DNA from: Streptomyces lasiicapitis
Lineage (GTDB): Bacteria; Actinomycetota; Actinomycetes; Streptomycetales; Streptomycetaceae
Assembly (NCBI RefSeq): GCF_014646335.1
Contig: NZ_BMNG01000012.1
Coordinates: 268,809 to 332,808 of the forward strand
Length of the DNA: 64,000 bases
Direction of reading: 5' to 3'
The notes under the pieces are model-generated. The model was not told where the DNA came from, made no database searches, and saw only the letters and a program-made list of their open reading frames with translations. Below, piece after piece: positions 1 to 11,684 of the stretch. The position numbers and the translations under genes are program-made. How positions within the stretch are numbered: the first letter of the stretch is position 1; the number at the start of each line of letters is the position of its first letter.

Positions 1-989
<989 letters not shown>

Positions 990-1068
990 GTGAGTGGACC
1001 GTACAGCAATGCGAGGGTTGCCAGGTCACAGGCCCATGGGGGAAGTTGGGCCCGTCCAGCCACGTGGC

Positions 1069-1851
1069 CTACAGGGGCGTGACGTACGCGCCCGAGATGC
1101 CGCCGTCGACGAGGAAGTCCGTGGCGTTCACGAACGACGAGTCGTCGCTGGCGAGGAACGCGACCGCGGCGGCCAGTTCGTCGGCCTCCGCGAAGCGGCC
1201 CACGGGGATGTGCACGAGGCGGCGGGCGGCGCGCTCGGGGTCCTTGGCGAACAGCTCCTGGAGCAGCGGGGTGTTCACCGGTCCCGGGCACAGCGCGTTC
1301 ACGCGGATGCCCTCGCGCGCGAACTGCACGCCCAGCTCGCGGGACATCGCGAGGACGCCGCCCTTGGAGGCGGTGTACGAGATCTGCGAGGTCGCGGCGC
1401 CCATGCGGGCCACGAACGAGGCCGTGTTGATGATGGAGCCCTTGCCCTGGCGCCGCATGTAGGGGATGGCGGCCTTGCAGCACAGGTACACGGAGGTGAG
1501 GTTGACCTCCTGGACGCGCTTCCAGGCCTCCAGGCCGGTGTCCAGGATGGAGTCGTCGTCGGGCGGCGAGATGCCCGCGTTGTTGAAGGCGATGTCGACG
1601 GAGCCATAGGTGTCGTACGCCGTCTTGAAGAGCGCCTCGACCTGCTCGGCGTCGGTGACGTCGACCTTCACGAAGGTCCCGTCGACCTCCTCGGCGGCCT
1701 TCTTGCCCGCGGTCTCGTCGATGTCGCCGCAGACGACGTGCGCGCCCTCGGAGGCCAGGCGGCGCGCGGTGGCGAGGCCGATGCCGCTGCCGGCGCCGGT
1801 GATGACGGCCGTCCGGCCGACGAGGCGGCGGCAAATGTTCTCTTCGGTCAC
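1069..1851 (-). CDS. SDR-family oxidoreductase of the gamma-glutamyl/ethanolamine operon
   Basis: A 260-residue classical short-chain dehydrogenase. The start is GTG 1851, whose GTGA overlaps the stop of the upstream aldehyde dehydrogenase, so the two are translationally coupled. The Rossmann motif TGAGSGIG lies at about residues 18-25, NNAG at 90-93, and the catalytic Ser145, Tyr159 and Lys163 (YTASK) are present. The acidic residue after the second strand (CGDID) favours NAD over NADP. The C-terminal FLVDGGISGAYVTPL is typical of 3-oxoacyl-ACP-reductase-like SDRs, the usual automatic label. From context I infer that it oxidises the hydroxyl of a gamma-glutamylated amino alcohol to the aldehyde used by its neighbour; this is inference only. 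Confidence 0.88.
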   Translation of the reverse strand: MTEENICRRLVGRTAVITGAGSGIGLATARRLASEGAHVVCGDIDETAGKKAAEEVDGTFVKVDVTDAEQVEALFKTAYDTYGSVDIAFNNAGISPPDDDSILDTGLEAWKRVQEVNLTSVYLCCKAAIPYMRRQGKGSIINTASFVARMGAATSQISYTASKGGVLAMSRELGVQFAREGIRVNALCPGPVNTPLLQELFAKDPERAARRLVHIPVGRFAEADELAAAVAFLASDDSSFVNATDFLVDGGISGAYVTPL

Positions 1852-3227
1852 TGTGCGGGCCCTTCCGTGCTGATGAAGACGTTCTTGGTCTCGGTGAAGG
1901 CGGTGAGGGCGTCCGGGCCGAGCTCGCGGCCGAGGCCCGACTGCTTGTAGCCGCCGAAGGGGGTCCAATAGCGCACGCTGGAGTGCGAGTTGACGGACAG
2001 GTTGCCTGCCCGGACCGCGCTGGAGACGCGCAGCGCGCGGCCCACGTCCCGGGTCCAGATCGAGCCGGACAGGCCGTACGGGGTGGCGTTGGCCAGGCGG
2101 ACGGCGTCCTGTTCGTCGGCGAAGGGCAGCAGGACGGCGACGGGGCCGAAGATCTCCTCCACGGCCGCGCGCGAGTCGGGACGCTCGCCGGTGAGGACGG
2201 TCGGCGGGAACCAGAAGCCGGGCCCGGCGGGCGCGCTCCCCCGGATCGCCTCGGCGTCGTCGGGCACGAAGTCCCTTACCCGGTCGATCTGCTGACGGGA
2301 GATCAGTGGTCCCATCCGCGTCTTCTCGTCCAGCGGATCGCCGACCACCACCGCCCGCACCGCGTCCGCGAGGAGCGCCGTGTACTCCTCGTACACCGAT
2401 TCCTGTACGAGGATGCGGGTGCGGGCGCAGCAGTCCTGCCCCGAGTTGTCGAGGAACGCGAAGGGGTCGGCCGCCGCTTCGAGGTCGGCGTCGGCGAAGA
2501 CGACGTTGGGGCTCTTGCCGCCGAGTTCGAGGGTGACGCGCTTCACGCGGTCCGCGCACTTGGCCATGATCTGCTTGCCGACGCCGGTGGAGCCGGTGAA
2601 CACGATCTTGGCGACGTCGGGGTGCTCGACGAGCGCGTTCCCGGCGACGGGGCCCTCGCCCGGCAGGACCTGGAACAGGCCCTCGGGCAGGCCCGCCTCC
2701 AGGGCGAGTTCGGCAAGGCGCAGGGCGGTCAGGGGGGTGGTCTCGGCGGGCTTGAGGACGACCGCGTTCCCGGCCGCGAGGGCGGGCGCGAAGCCCCAGG
2801 CGGCGATCGGCATGGGGAAGTTCCAGGGCGCGATCACGCCGACGACGCCGAGCGGTTCGTGGAAGGTGACGTTCCAGCCGCCCGGGGTGGGAATCTGCGC
2901 CCCGTTGAGGCGTTCCGCGCCCCCGGCCGCGTACAGCAGGAGATCCCGTACGTTGCCTGCCTCCCAGCGGGCGTTGCCGATCAGGTGGCCCGCCTCGCGC
3001 ACCTCCGACTGGGCCAGCTCTTCGAGGTGTTGGTCGACCACGTCCGCGAAGCGGCGCAGGAGGCGGGCGCGGTCGGCGGGGGCGACGGCGGCCCACTTGG
3101 CCTGCGCGGTGACGGCGCGCGCGACGGCCGCGTCGACGTCGCCCGCGGTGGCGGCGGGGACGGTCGCGATCACGTCCTCGGTCGCCGGGTTCAGTACCTG
3201 GAGTTGTTCGAGCAAGTCGTGCCTCAC
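1848..3227 (-). CDS. Aldehyde dehydrogenase family protein
   Basis: A 459-residue NAD(P)-dependent aldehyde dehydrogenase. The start is GTG 3227, which overlaps the TGA of the glutamine synthetase gene by 4 bp; a frame open further upstream would overlap that gene by more than 100 bp. Visible family landmarks are the oxyanion Asn136 in APWNF, the general base Glu234 in VTLELGGKSP, the nucleotide loop FTGSTGVGK, and the catalytic Cys266 in NSGQDCCA. The length is slightly short of the usual 480-500. Placed between the synthetase and the SDR, it probably oxidises a gamma-glutamylated aldehyde to the acid, as PuuC does in the putrescine pathway. The exact substrate is inferred from context. Confidence 0.92.
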   Translation of the reverse strand: MRHDLLEQLQVLNPATEDVIATVPAATAGDVDAAVARAVTAQAKWAAVAPADRARLLRRFADVVDQHLEELAQSEVREAGHLIGNARWEAGNVRDLLLYAAGGAERLNGAQIPTPGGWNVTFHEPLGVVGVIAPWNFPMPIAAWGFAPALAAGNAVVLKPAETTPLTALRLAELALEAGLPEGLFQVLPGEGPVAGNALVEHPDVAKIVFTGSTGVGKQIMAKCADRVKRVTLELGGKSPNVVFADADLEAAADPFAFLDNSGQDCCARTRILVQESVYEEYTALLADAVRAVVVGDPLDEKTRMGPLISRQQIDRVRDFVPDDAEAIRGSAPAGPGFWFPPTVLTGERPDSRAAVEEIFGPVAVLLPFADEQDAVRLANATPYGLSGSIWTRDVGRALRVSSAVRAGNLSVNSHSSVRYWTPFGGYKQSGLGRELGPDALTAFTETKNVFISTEGPAQ

Positions 3228-4594
3228 ATGCGTTCGAAGGAGCGGCGGAGCTCCCAGTCGGTCACCGCGGAGTCGAAGGCGTCCAGTTCGACCCGCGCCA
3301 TGTTGCGGTAGTGCGCGACGACCTCGTCGCCGAAGGCGGCCTTGGCGACGGGGCTGTTCTCCCACAGCTCGGCGGCCTCGCGCAGCGTCGTCGGGACGTG
3401 CGCGTAGTCGCCGGTGTAGGCGTTGCCGGTGCAGGCGTCGGGGAGTTCGAGCTGCTGCTCCATGCCGTGAAGCCCCGCGGCGATCAGGCCGGCGACGGCC
3501 AGGTACGGGTTCACGTCACCGCCGGGCAGCCGGTTCTCGAAGCGCATCGAGCGGCCGTGACCGACCACGCGCAGCGCGCAGGTGCGGTTGTCGTGGCCCC
3601 AGGCGGCGGCCGTCGGCGCGAAGGAGCCGGGCTGGAAGCGCTTGTAGGAATTGATGTTGGGCGCGTACAGGAGCGAGAAGTCGCGCAGCGCCGTGAGCTG
3701 TCCGGCGAGGAAGTGCCGCATGACGGGCGACATCCCACCGGGGTCGTCCGAGGAACCCGCCATGACGTTGTTGCCGTCGGCGTCCTGGAGCGAGAGGTGG
3801 ATGTGACAGGAGTTGCCCTCGCGCTCGTTGTACTTCGCCATGAAGGTGAGCGAGACGCCTTCCTGCGCGGCGATCTCCTTGGCGCCCGTCTTGTAGATGG
3901 CGTGCTGGTCACAGGTGACGAGGGCCTCGTCGTAGCGGAACACGATCTCGTGCTGGCCCGGGTTGCACTCGCCCTTGGCGGACTCCACGGTGAGGCCCGC
4001 GGCGGCCATGTCGTTGCGGATGCGGCGCAGCAGCGGCTCGATGCGTCCGGTGCCGAGGATCGAATAGTCGATGTTGTACTGGTTGGCGGGCGTCAGGGCC
4101 TTGTAGCCCGCGTCCCATGCCTGCTCGTACGTGTCCTTGAAGACGATGAATTCCAGCTCCGTGCCGACGTGGGCGGTGTAGCCGAGTTCGGCGAGCCGGT
4201 CCAGCTGGCGGCGCAGGATCTGGCGCGGGGCGGCGACGACGGGCGCGCCGTCGGTCCAGGCGAGGTCGGCCATGAGCAGGGCCGTGCCCTCGTTCCAGGG
4301 GACGCGGCGCAGGGTGGCGAGGTCGGCGTGCATGGCGAAGTCGCCGTAGCCGCGGTCCCAGGAGGACATCGCGTAGCCGTCGACGGTGTTCATCTCCGTG
4401 TCGACGGCGAGAAGGTAGTTGCAGCCCTCCGTGCCGTGCTCCAGGACCTCGTCGAGGAAGAACCGGGCGGCGAACCGCTTGCCCTGGAGCCGCCCTTGCA
4501 TGTCGGGGAAGGCCAGGACGACAGTGTCGATCTCACCGCTCGCCACGAGAGCACGCAGCTCCTCGATGCCGAGCGGGGGTGTGCGGTCTGCCAC
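3224..4594 (-). CDS. glnA4: Glutamine synthetase-like gamma-glutamylamide synthetase (GlnA4 type)
   Basis: A 456-residue member of the glutamine synthetase family. Seen motifs are the metal-binding GTELEFIVFKD, the NSCHIHLSL segment, the ATP/glutamate segment around PGSFAPTAAAWG, and RFENRLPGGDVNPYLA. Nothing resembling the conserved adenylylation-tyrosine segment of housekeeping GlnA is present, which fits the PuuA/GlnA3/GlnA4 branch that ligates glutamate to amines. The start is GTG 4594, 8 nt after AGGAGG. It heads the leftward operon with ALDH and SDR and is divergent from a FadR-type regulator. In S. coelicolor the corresponding gene order is glnA4 (SCO1613), a gamma-glutamylethanolamide synthetase, next to epuRI (SCO1614). 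The assignment to ethanolamine rests on this synteny and on the ethanolamine-type permease nearby. Confidence 0.85.
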   Translation of the reverse strand: MADRTPPLGIEELRALVASGEIDTVVLAFPDMQGRLQGKRFAARFFLDEVLEHGTEGCNYLLAVDTEMNTVDGYAMSSWDRGYGDFAMHADLATLRRVPWNEGTALLMADLAWTDGAPVVAAPRQILRRQLDRLAELGYTAHVGTELEFIVFKDTYEQAWDAGYKALTPANQYNIDYSILGTGRIEPLLRRIRNDMAAAGLTVESAKGECNPGQHEIVFRYDEALVTCDQHAIYKTGAKEIAAQEGVSLTFMAKYNEREGNSCHIHLSLQDADGNNVMAGSSDDPGGMSPVMRHFLAGQLTALRDFSLLYAPNINSYKRFQPGSFAPTAAAWGHDNRTCALRVVGHGRSMRFENRLPGGDVNPYLAVAGLIAAGLHGMEQQLELPDACTGNAYTGDYAHVPTTLREAAELWENSPVAKAAFGDEVVAHYRNMARVELDAFDSAVTDWELRRSFERM

Positions 4595-4672
4595 GGGAAA
4601 AGCCTCCTTGGGTCAGCCGAGTGGCCATAAGGTATTGCCGAGAACCATTGCTTGGGAAGGGGGTACGGGCAG

Positions 4673-5419
4673 ATGTCGCACACGGAGGCGGACGCCGCGC
4701 ACGTGCCGGGCGACGACCGGCTGACGCAGGTGCTGCGTCCGGTCCGGGCGGGCAACGGCTTCGAGGAGGCCCTGGAGCAGATCCTCCAGGTGGTCCGCCT
4801 CGGCCTGGTGCCCGGCGGGGAGCGGCTGCCCGCCGAGCGGGAGCTGGCCGACCTGCTCGGGATCAGCCGGGTCACGCTGCGCGAGGTCCTGAAGGTGCTC
4901 CAGGACCAGGGGCTCGTGGAGTCGCGGCGGGGGCGCTACGGCGGTACGTTCGTGCGCCCGCGCCCCGCGGCGGCGGGCGAGGACGAGCTGCGCCGCCGGA
5001 TCGCGGACGTGGACGTGGAGGACGCGCTGCGTTTCCGCGAGGTCCTGGAGGTGGGGGCGGCAGGCCTTTGCGCGGCGCACGGGCTCGACGACGCGCAGGC
5101 GCAGCGGCTGCGGGCGGCACTCGCCCGCACGCACGACGCGCCCCTCGCCGACTACCGCCGCCTGGACACCCTGCTGCACCTCACGCTGGCCGAGCTGTCC
5201 GGCTCCCCTTCGCTCACCGCGCAGTACGCGGCGGTCCGCGCCACGGTCAACGAACTCCTGGACTGCATCCCGCTCCTGGTCCGCAACCTGGAGCACTCAC
5301 AGCGCCAGCACACGGCACTGGTGGAGGCCGTCCTCGACGGGGACGCGGACGGGGCGCGGGAGATGATGCGCGAGCACTGCGGGGGGACGGCGGCGCTGCT
5401 GCGGGGGTTCCTTACGTGA
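4673..5419 (+). CDS. FadR/GntR-family regulator of the gamma-glutamylation locus (EpuRI-like)
   Basis: A 248-residue GntR regulator of the FadR subfamily. An N-terminal winged helix is visible (residues ~25-90, with LPAERELADLLGISRVTLREVLKVLQDQGLVESRRGRYGGTF split over the recognition helix and wing), followed by an all-helical FCD ligand domain. The start ATG 4673 is preferred over an in-frame TTG at 4652 because GGGAAGGGGG sits about 10 nt upstream of the ATG and includes the TTG itself. It lies 78 bp from the divergent glnA4-like gene and about 110 bp before the permease, so it is well placed to control both. S. coelicolor EpuRI (SCO1614) represses glnA4; I infer the same role here. Confidence 0.87.
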   Translation: MSHTEADAAHVPGDDRLTQVLRPVRAGNGFEEALEQILQVVRLGLVPGGERLPAERELADLLGISRVTLREVLKVLQDQGLVESRRGRYGGTFVRPRPAAAGEDELRRRIADVDVEDALRFREVLEVGAAGLCAAHGLDDAQAQRLRAALARTHDAPLADYRRLDTLLHLTLAELSGSPSLTAQYAAVRATVNELLDCIPLLVRNLEHSQRQHTALVEAVLDGDADGAREMMREHCGGTAALLRGFLT

Positions 5420-5491
5420 GGTGATTAACCGCGGCGTAACGCATGGGTCTTGCTTTCTCACCCCTGCGCCCGCAAAGGTATGGCTCCATTC

Positions 5492-5508
5492 CATTGAATG
5501 ACTCAATG
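5492..5508. promoter_or_regulatory. Perfect inverted repeat upstream of the permease, candidate operator
   Basis: The sequence CATTGAATGACTCAATG is a perfect 6-bp inverted repeat (CATTGA / TCAATG) with a 5-bp spacer. It lies 21 bp before the permease start codon and 70 bp after the FadR-type gene. Two CATTG-like half-sites are hinted at in the glnA4-regulator spacer but no full copy is seen there. A site for the adjacent GntR regulator is the simplest reading; it is not proven. Confidence 0.4.
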
Positions 5509-5528
5509 CCGCCGCAGGGAGCCCCGTC

Positions 5529-6983
<1,455 letters not shown>

Positions 6984-6996
6984 ATCAACCGGACCA

Positions 6997-7048
6997 GACC
7001 GGATCGGACCGGACCGGATCGGACCGCGAAGAACGATCGCGAAGAACG
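6997..7048. repeat. Two short tandem repeats between permease and amidotransferase
   Basis: GACCGGATCGGACCG occurs twice head to tail at 6997-7011 and 7012-7026 (15 bp, identical). Directly after it, CGCGAAGAACG occurs at 7025-7035 and again at 7038-7048. The whole spacer between the permease stop and the amidotransferase start is therefore built of small duplications. Confidence 0.8.
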
Positions 7049-7059
7049 TGGAGAACCAG

Positions 7060-7746
7060 GTGAACAGACCCCTCATCGGCATCAGCACCTACCTGGAGGC
7101 GAAGGCCGGCTGGGGCGTGTGGGAGCTCCCCGCCGCGCTGCTGCCCGCCGGCTATCTGCGGCTTGTCCAGGCGGCGGGCGGCCTCGCGTCGATGGTGCCG
7201 CCCGACGAGCCGCGGTACGCCGCCGACGTCGTCGCGCGCCTCGACGGCGTCGTCATCGCGGGTGGCCCCGACGTGGAGCCGTCCCGGTACGGCGCCGAGC
7301 GGCACGACCGCACGGGCCCGCCCGCGCGGGAGCGGGACGCGTGGGAACTCGCCCTGATCCGGGCGGCGTTGGACTCCGGCACCCCGCTGCTCGGCATCTG
7401 CCGGGGCATGCAGCTCCTGAACGTCGCCCTCGGCGGCACGCTGGTCCAGCACCTGGACGGCCACGTGGCGGCCCCCGGCGTCTTCAGCACCCACACGGTG
7501 AAGCCGGTCCCCGGCACGCTGTACGCCGACATCGCCCCCGAACCCACCGACGTCCCCACCTACCACCACCAGGCCGTGGACCGTCTCGCCCCCGGCCTCG
7601 TCCCCTCCGCCCACGCGGACGACGGCACGATCGAGGCCATCGAACTCCCGTCCCCCGCCTGGGCCCTGGGCGTGCAGTGGCATCCGGAGATGGGGGAGGA
7701 CTTGCGGGTGATGGGGGCGTTGGTGAGGCGCGTACGGGGGGAGTGA
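7060..7746 (+). CDS. Class I glutamine amidotransferase, gamma-glutamyl hydrolase (PuuD-like)
   Basis: A 228-residue peptidase C26 protein. The nucleophile Cys114 lies in LLGICRGMQLLN and the partner His208 and Glu210 in VQWHPEM, so the Cys-His-Glu triad is complete; IAGGPDVEPSRYG is the usual oxyanion-side loop. GTG 7060 is chosen because GGAG lies 6 nt upstream; an in-frame GTG at 7048 is an alternative. In the putrescine pathway PuuD removes the glutamyl group at the last step. Here it would release glutamate and the oxidised amine product, completing a gamma-glutamylation route with the GlnA4-like ligase, SDR and ALDH. The family is certain; the pathway step is inferred. Confidence 0.87.
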   Translation: MNRPLIGISTYLEAKAGWGVWELPAALLPAGYLRLVQAAGGLASMVPPDEPRYAADVVARLDGVVIAGGPDVEPSRYGAERHDRTGPPARERDAWELALIRAALDSGTPLLGICRGMQLLNVALGGTLVQHLDGHVAAPGVFSTHTVKPVPGTLYADIAPEPTDVPTYHHQAVDRLAPGLVPSAHADDGTIEAIELPSPAWALGVQWHPEMGEDLRVMGALVRRVRGE

Positions 7747-7815
7747 GAGCGGGAGGGCGCAGGCCGAGGGGCGTCGCGGACGGCAGGAGGCGCAGGCGTG
7801 CCCCGCCCAGAACGA

Positions 7816-8796
7816 CTAGGGCGCCCCACGCGTCAGGCTCAACAACTCCCGCACAGGCCCCACGGGCACATGTCCCACCGGCCACACGGCCCGCAGCTCC
7901 CGCCGCAACCGCACCCCCTCCACAGGAATCCGCACCAGCCGCCGCGCGGCCAGCTCCTCGCCCACGGCCAGCTCACTGAGCACCGCGGGCCCGGCCCCAC
8001 TCACCGCGGCCGACTTCACCGCGGTGGTCGACGACAGCTCGAGGAGCGGCCGCGCGAGCGCCCCGAGCGCGGCCTCAAGAACGGCCCGCGTCCCGGACCC
8101 CTCCTCCCGCAGGATCAGCGGCGTGGCGGAGAGCTCCGCGGCCCCGAGCGGCACCCGCCGCCGCGCCCACACGTGCCCCGGCGCCACCACCACGACGAGC
8201 CGGTCCTGCGCGACGACCACCCCGTCCAGACCGGCCGGTACCCCGACGCCCTCCACGAACCCGACATCGGCCTGACCGCCGAGCAACTGCCCGGCGACCA
8301 CGGCCGAGTTGCCCGCGATCAGCGACACCGCCGTGTCGGGCAGCCGCGCGCGCAGCGCGATGAGCCACCCGGGCAGCAGGTACTCGGCGATGGTCATGCT
8401 CGCCGCGACCCGCAGCCGCGAGTCCCGCCGGTCCCGCAGCGCCTGTGCCCCCACGTCGAAGGCCTCGGCCGCCTCCACGATCCGCCGCGCCCAGTCGGTG
8501 ACGAGGGCGCCCGCCTCCGTGAGCCGTGACCCGCGCGGGGAGCGGTCCACCAGGGCGACGCCGAGCTGCCGCTCCATGGACCTGATCCGCCCGCTGGCCG
8601 CGGGCTGGGTGATGCCGACCTCGCGCGCCGCCCGGCCGAGACTCCCGAGCCGCGCCACGGCCAGCAACAGCTCCAGGGCGGCCAGGTCCGGCACCCGATG
8701 CGCGAGCGGCGCCCCCGCCGACGTACCGAAAGAAGCCGACGTACCGGAAGAAGCCGAAGCGCCGGAAGAAGCCGCCCCACCACCAGAGACACTCAT
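7816..8796 (-). CDS. LysR-family transcriptional regulator
   Basis: A 326-residue LysR protein. The winged helix (ELLLAVARLGSLGRAAREVGITQPAASGRIRSMERQLG, split here as residues ~42-80) is classic, followed by a periplasmic-binding-like effector domain (RLRVAASMTIAEYLLPGWL onward). The N-terminus is preceded by a low-complexity Ser/Ala/Gly/Thr extension of about 30 residues encoded by an 18-bp repeat. The start ATG 8796 lies inside a palindrome that could be its own operator. It is divergent from the TDT transporter gene 70 bp away and probably controls it, as is common for LysR-transporter pairs. Confidence 0.9.
   Translation of the reverse strand: MSVSGGGAASSGASASSGTSASFGTSAGAPLAHRVPDLAALELLLAVARLGSLGRAAREVGITQPAASGRIRSMERQLGVALVDRSPRGSRLTEAGALVTDWARRIVEAAEAFDVGAQALRDRRDSRLRVAASMTIAEYLLPGWLIALRARLPDTAVSLIAGNSAVVAGQLLGGQADVGFVEGVGVPAGLDGVVVAQDRLVVVVAPGHVWARRRVPLGAAELSATPLILREEGSGTRAVLEAALGALARPLLELSSTTAVKSAAVSGAGPAVLSELAVGEELAARRLVRIPVEGVRLRRELRAVWPVGHVPVGPVRELLSLTRGAP
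8717..8770 (-). repeat. Three tandem 18-bp units in the LysR N-terminal coding part
   Basis: Units at 8717-8734, 8735-8752 and 8753-8770 differ at only a few bases and encode a six-residue period (SASSGT / SASFGT type) ahead of the HTH domain. Confidence 0.8.
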
Positions 8797-8810
8797 AACC
8801 CCAGGTTATG
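8794..8810. promoter_or_regulatory. Palindrome over the LysR start codon, candidate operator
   Basis: CATAACCCCAGGTTATG is a perfect 7-bp inverted repeat with a 3-bp centre. It contains the LysR start codon and lies in the 70-bp divergent spacer to the transporter gene. LysR proteins commonly bind such dyads near their own promoters. Confidence 0.4.
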
Positions 8811-8866
8811 CCCTCATAGCCAAGAGATCCCTGGTGGCCGACGCCGACCGGGCGCACCGTGGAGTC

Positions 8867-9985
<1,119 letters not shown>

Positions 9986-10003
9986 GCACAGACGGCGCGC
10001 ACC

Positions 10004-10753
10004 TCAGCGGCGAGCCGCCCGCAGCGCCTCCCCCAGCACCGCCGGGGCCTCCGCGAGCGACGGTCCGTACCACGTCAGATGGCGTCCGCTGACGAGCGCG
10101 ACCGGGAGCTTCGTGGGGAACGCCTCCGGGCCGTCCTCACGCGTGAAGCGGTACGGCTCGTCCGGAAGGACCACCAAGTCCAGGTCCGCGGCGCGCAGTT
10201 CGTCGAGGGGGACGCGGGGATAGCGCTCGGCGTGGGACCCGTACGCGTTGTCGACGCCCAGGCGGGCCAGCAGGTCCCCCGCGAAGGTGTCCCGGCCGAG
10301 GACCATCCAGGGCCTGCGCCAGATCGGGACGGCGGCCCGCAGCCGGCCCGACGGGAACGCCGGGCACGGCGGGCACGGCGGGTCGAGCCAGACGGCCTCG
10401 GCCCGTTCCAGCCACTGCGGACGCCCCGCGGCCCCGCACGCGGCAAGGACCCGTGCCAGCTCACGGAACGCCTCGTCGAGGTCCCGCACCTCGGTGACGA
10501 GCACCTCGATGCCCGCCGCCCGCAGCGCCGCGATGTCCGGCGCGCGGTTCTCCTCCTCGTTGGCGATCACCAGGTCGGGGGCGAGCGCCACGATCGCGGG
10601 CACGTCCGGGTTCTTGGTGCCTCCGATGCGTACGACATCGAGGTCCGCGGGGTGCGTGCACCAGTCGGTCGCGCCTACCAGCGCGCCCGGCACGGTCGTG
10701 GCGACGGCCTCCGTCAGCGACGGCACCAGCGAGATCACCCGGATGTCGGCCAC
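10004..10753 (-). CDS. BtuF/FhuD-like helical-backbone metal receptor protein, no signal peptide
   Basis: A 249-residue protein beginning VADIRVISLVPSLTEAV, the pattern of cobalamin-binding BtuF-like proteins, and with the segment IVALAPDLVIANEEENR typical of class III solute-binding folds. GTG 10753 is preferred to an in-frame TTG at 10780 because GGGGGAGGG lies a little over 10 nt before it; neither start gives a signal peptide or lipobox, so the protein appears cytoplasmic. An unusual Cys-Pro-Pro-Cys stretch lies at residues 127-130 in the inter-lobe linker. No permease or ATPase gene is adjacent. It converges with the TDT transporter gene 18 bp away. Ligand unknown. Confidence 0.75.
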   Translation of the reverse strand: MADIRVISLVPSLTEAVATTVPGALVGATDWCTHPADLDVVRIGGTKNPDVPAIVALAPDLVIANEEENRAPDIAALRAAGIEVLVTEVRDLDEAFRELARVLAACGAAGRPQWLERAEAVWLDPPCPPCPAFPSGRLRAAVPIWRRPWMVLGRDTFAGDLLARLGVDNAYGSHAERYPRVPLDELRAADLDLVVLPDEPYRFTREDGPEAFPTKLPVALVSGRHLTWYGPSLAEAPAVLGEALRAARR

Positions 10754-10832
10754 CCGCCCGTCACCCTCCCCCGCTCTCAAGCACTCTTCGAGTGGACCTC
10801 AGCCACTTCTCGGCCAATCCTGGTCCGCTCCT

Positions 10833-11408
10833 TCAGTGCCGGCCGCCGTCGACCGCCTCGATGTGGTCCCCCACCGCGACGACGAGCACGCGCGCGTCGG
10901 CCGCCGTGGCCCGCCAGCGGTGCCGCACCCCACCGGTCAGATACAGGCTGTCGCCGCGCCCGAGGCGGTAGGCGCGCCCCTCCGCCTCGACCTCCACGGC
11001 GCCGCCGATGACGTACATCAACTCGTCGTTGCGGTGCTGGAACTCGCGACCCTCGTCGTGGTCGCCGACGTACTCGAAGACATGCAGTTGGTGGTGGCCC
11101 CGCACCAGGTCCCGCACGTGCGTCTCGGGGGTGCCGCCGGCCAGGCTGACCTGGTCGTCCGCGCGCACCACGTCGACCGTGCAGGCCGGATCGGCGGCGG
11201 CGAGGAGCTCCACCGCGGTGGTGCCGAGGGCGTCGGCGACGCGCTCCAGGGAGCGCATGCTGGGCCGGGCCCGCTCGTTCTCGACCTGGCTGAGGAAGGG
11301 CACGGACAGGCCGCTGCGTCCGGCTACGACGGCGAGGGTGAGTTCGAGCTGGCGACGGCGGCGCCGCACGGCCGAGCCCACCCGGAGGGTCTCCTTGTAC
11401 TCGTCCAT
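10833..11408 (-). CDS. XRE-family regulator with C-terminal cupin domain
   Basis: A 191-residue regulator. The N-terminal helix-turn-helix spans about residues 8-65 (TLAVVAGRSGLSVPFLSQVENERARPS), and the C-terminal half is a single cupin barrel (FEYVGDHDEGREFQHRNDE, RLGRGDSLYLTGGVRHRW). ATG 11408 is chosen over an upstream in-frame start because GGAGGCGGGG precedes it directly. Such HTH-cupin proteins sense small metabolites and often control amine or osmolyte genes; the osmoprotectant transporter lies just upstream in the same direction, but a strong terminator separates the two units. Confidence 0.85.
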   Translation of the reverse strand: MDEYKETLRVGSAVRRRRRQLELTLAVVAGRSGLSVPFLSQVENERARPSMRSLERVADALGTTAVELLAAADPACTVDVVRADDQVSLAGGTPETHVRDLVRGHHQLHVFEYVGDHDEGREFQHRNDELMYVIGGAVEVEAEGRAYRLGRGDSLYLTGGVRHRWRATAADARVLVVAVGDHIEAVDGGRH

Positions 11409-11614
11409 GGCCCCGCCTCCCTTCTTCCGCTGCGCGTCATCACCCTGATGGGTTTTCTGCACCCTACGCATGTTCGCCAAACGGTTTTACCCAGTTGGAC
11501 GCTCCGGGCGCCGGTTCCGGCCGCCGCAAGCCCCCGCGCACCCCGTACGGACCGTACGCGGGCGGTTACAGCTCGCGCCAGTGGATCAGGTGTCCGGATT
11601 TTCCCCGAGGAACG

Positions 11615-11661
11615 CCCCGAGGGGTGGGCCTCGCCACACGGGCGAGGCCCACCCCTCGGGG
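11615..11661 (-). terminator. Perfect 21-bp stem-loop after the osmoprotectant transporter operon
   Basis: Bases 11615-11635 pair without mismatch with 11641-11661 around a 5-nt loop (ACACG). It lies 23 bp beyond the stop of the permease-binding protein gene on the minus strand. There is no U tract, which is usual for Streptomyces terminators. Confidence 0.85.
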
Positions 11662-11684
11662 ACGGGAAGGTTCCGGTTGACCGA

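Noticed and set aside
1069..3096. A fused frame joining the SDR with upstream sequence
   Set aside because: The N-terminal part is an out-of-frame reading of the aldehyde dehydrogenase gene; the SDR begins at GTG 1851.
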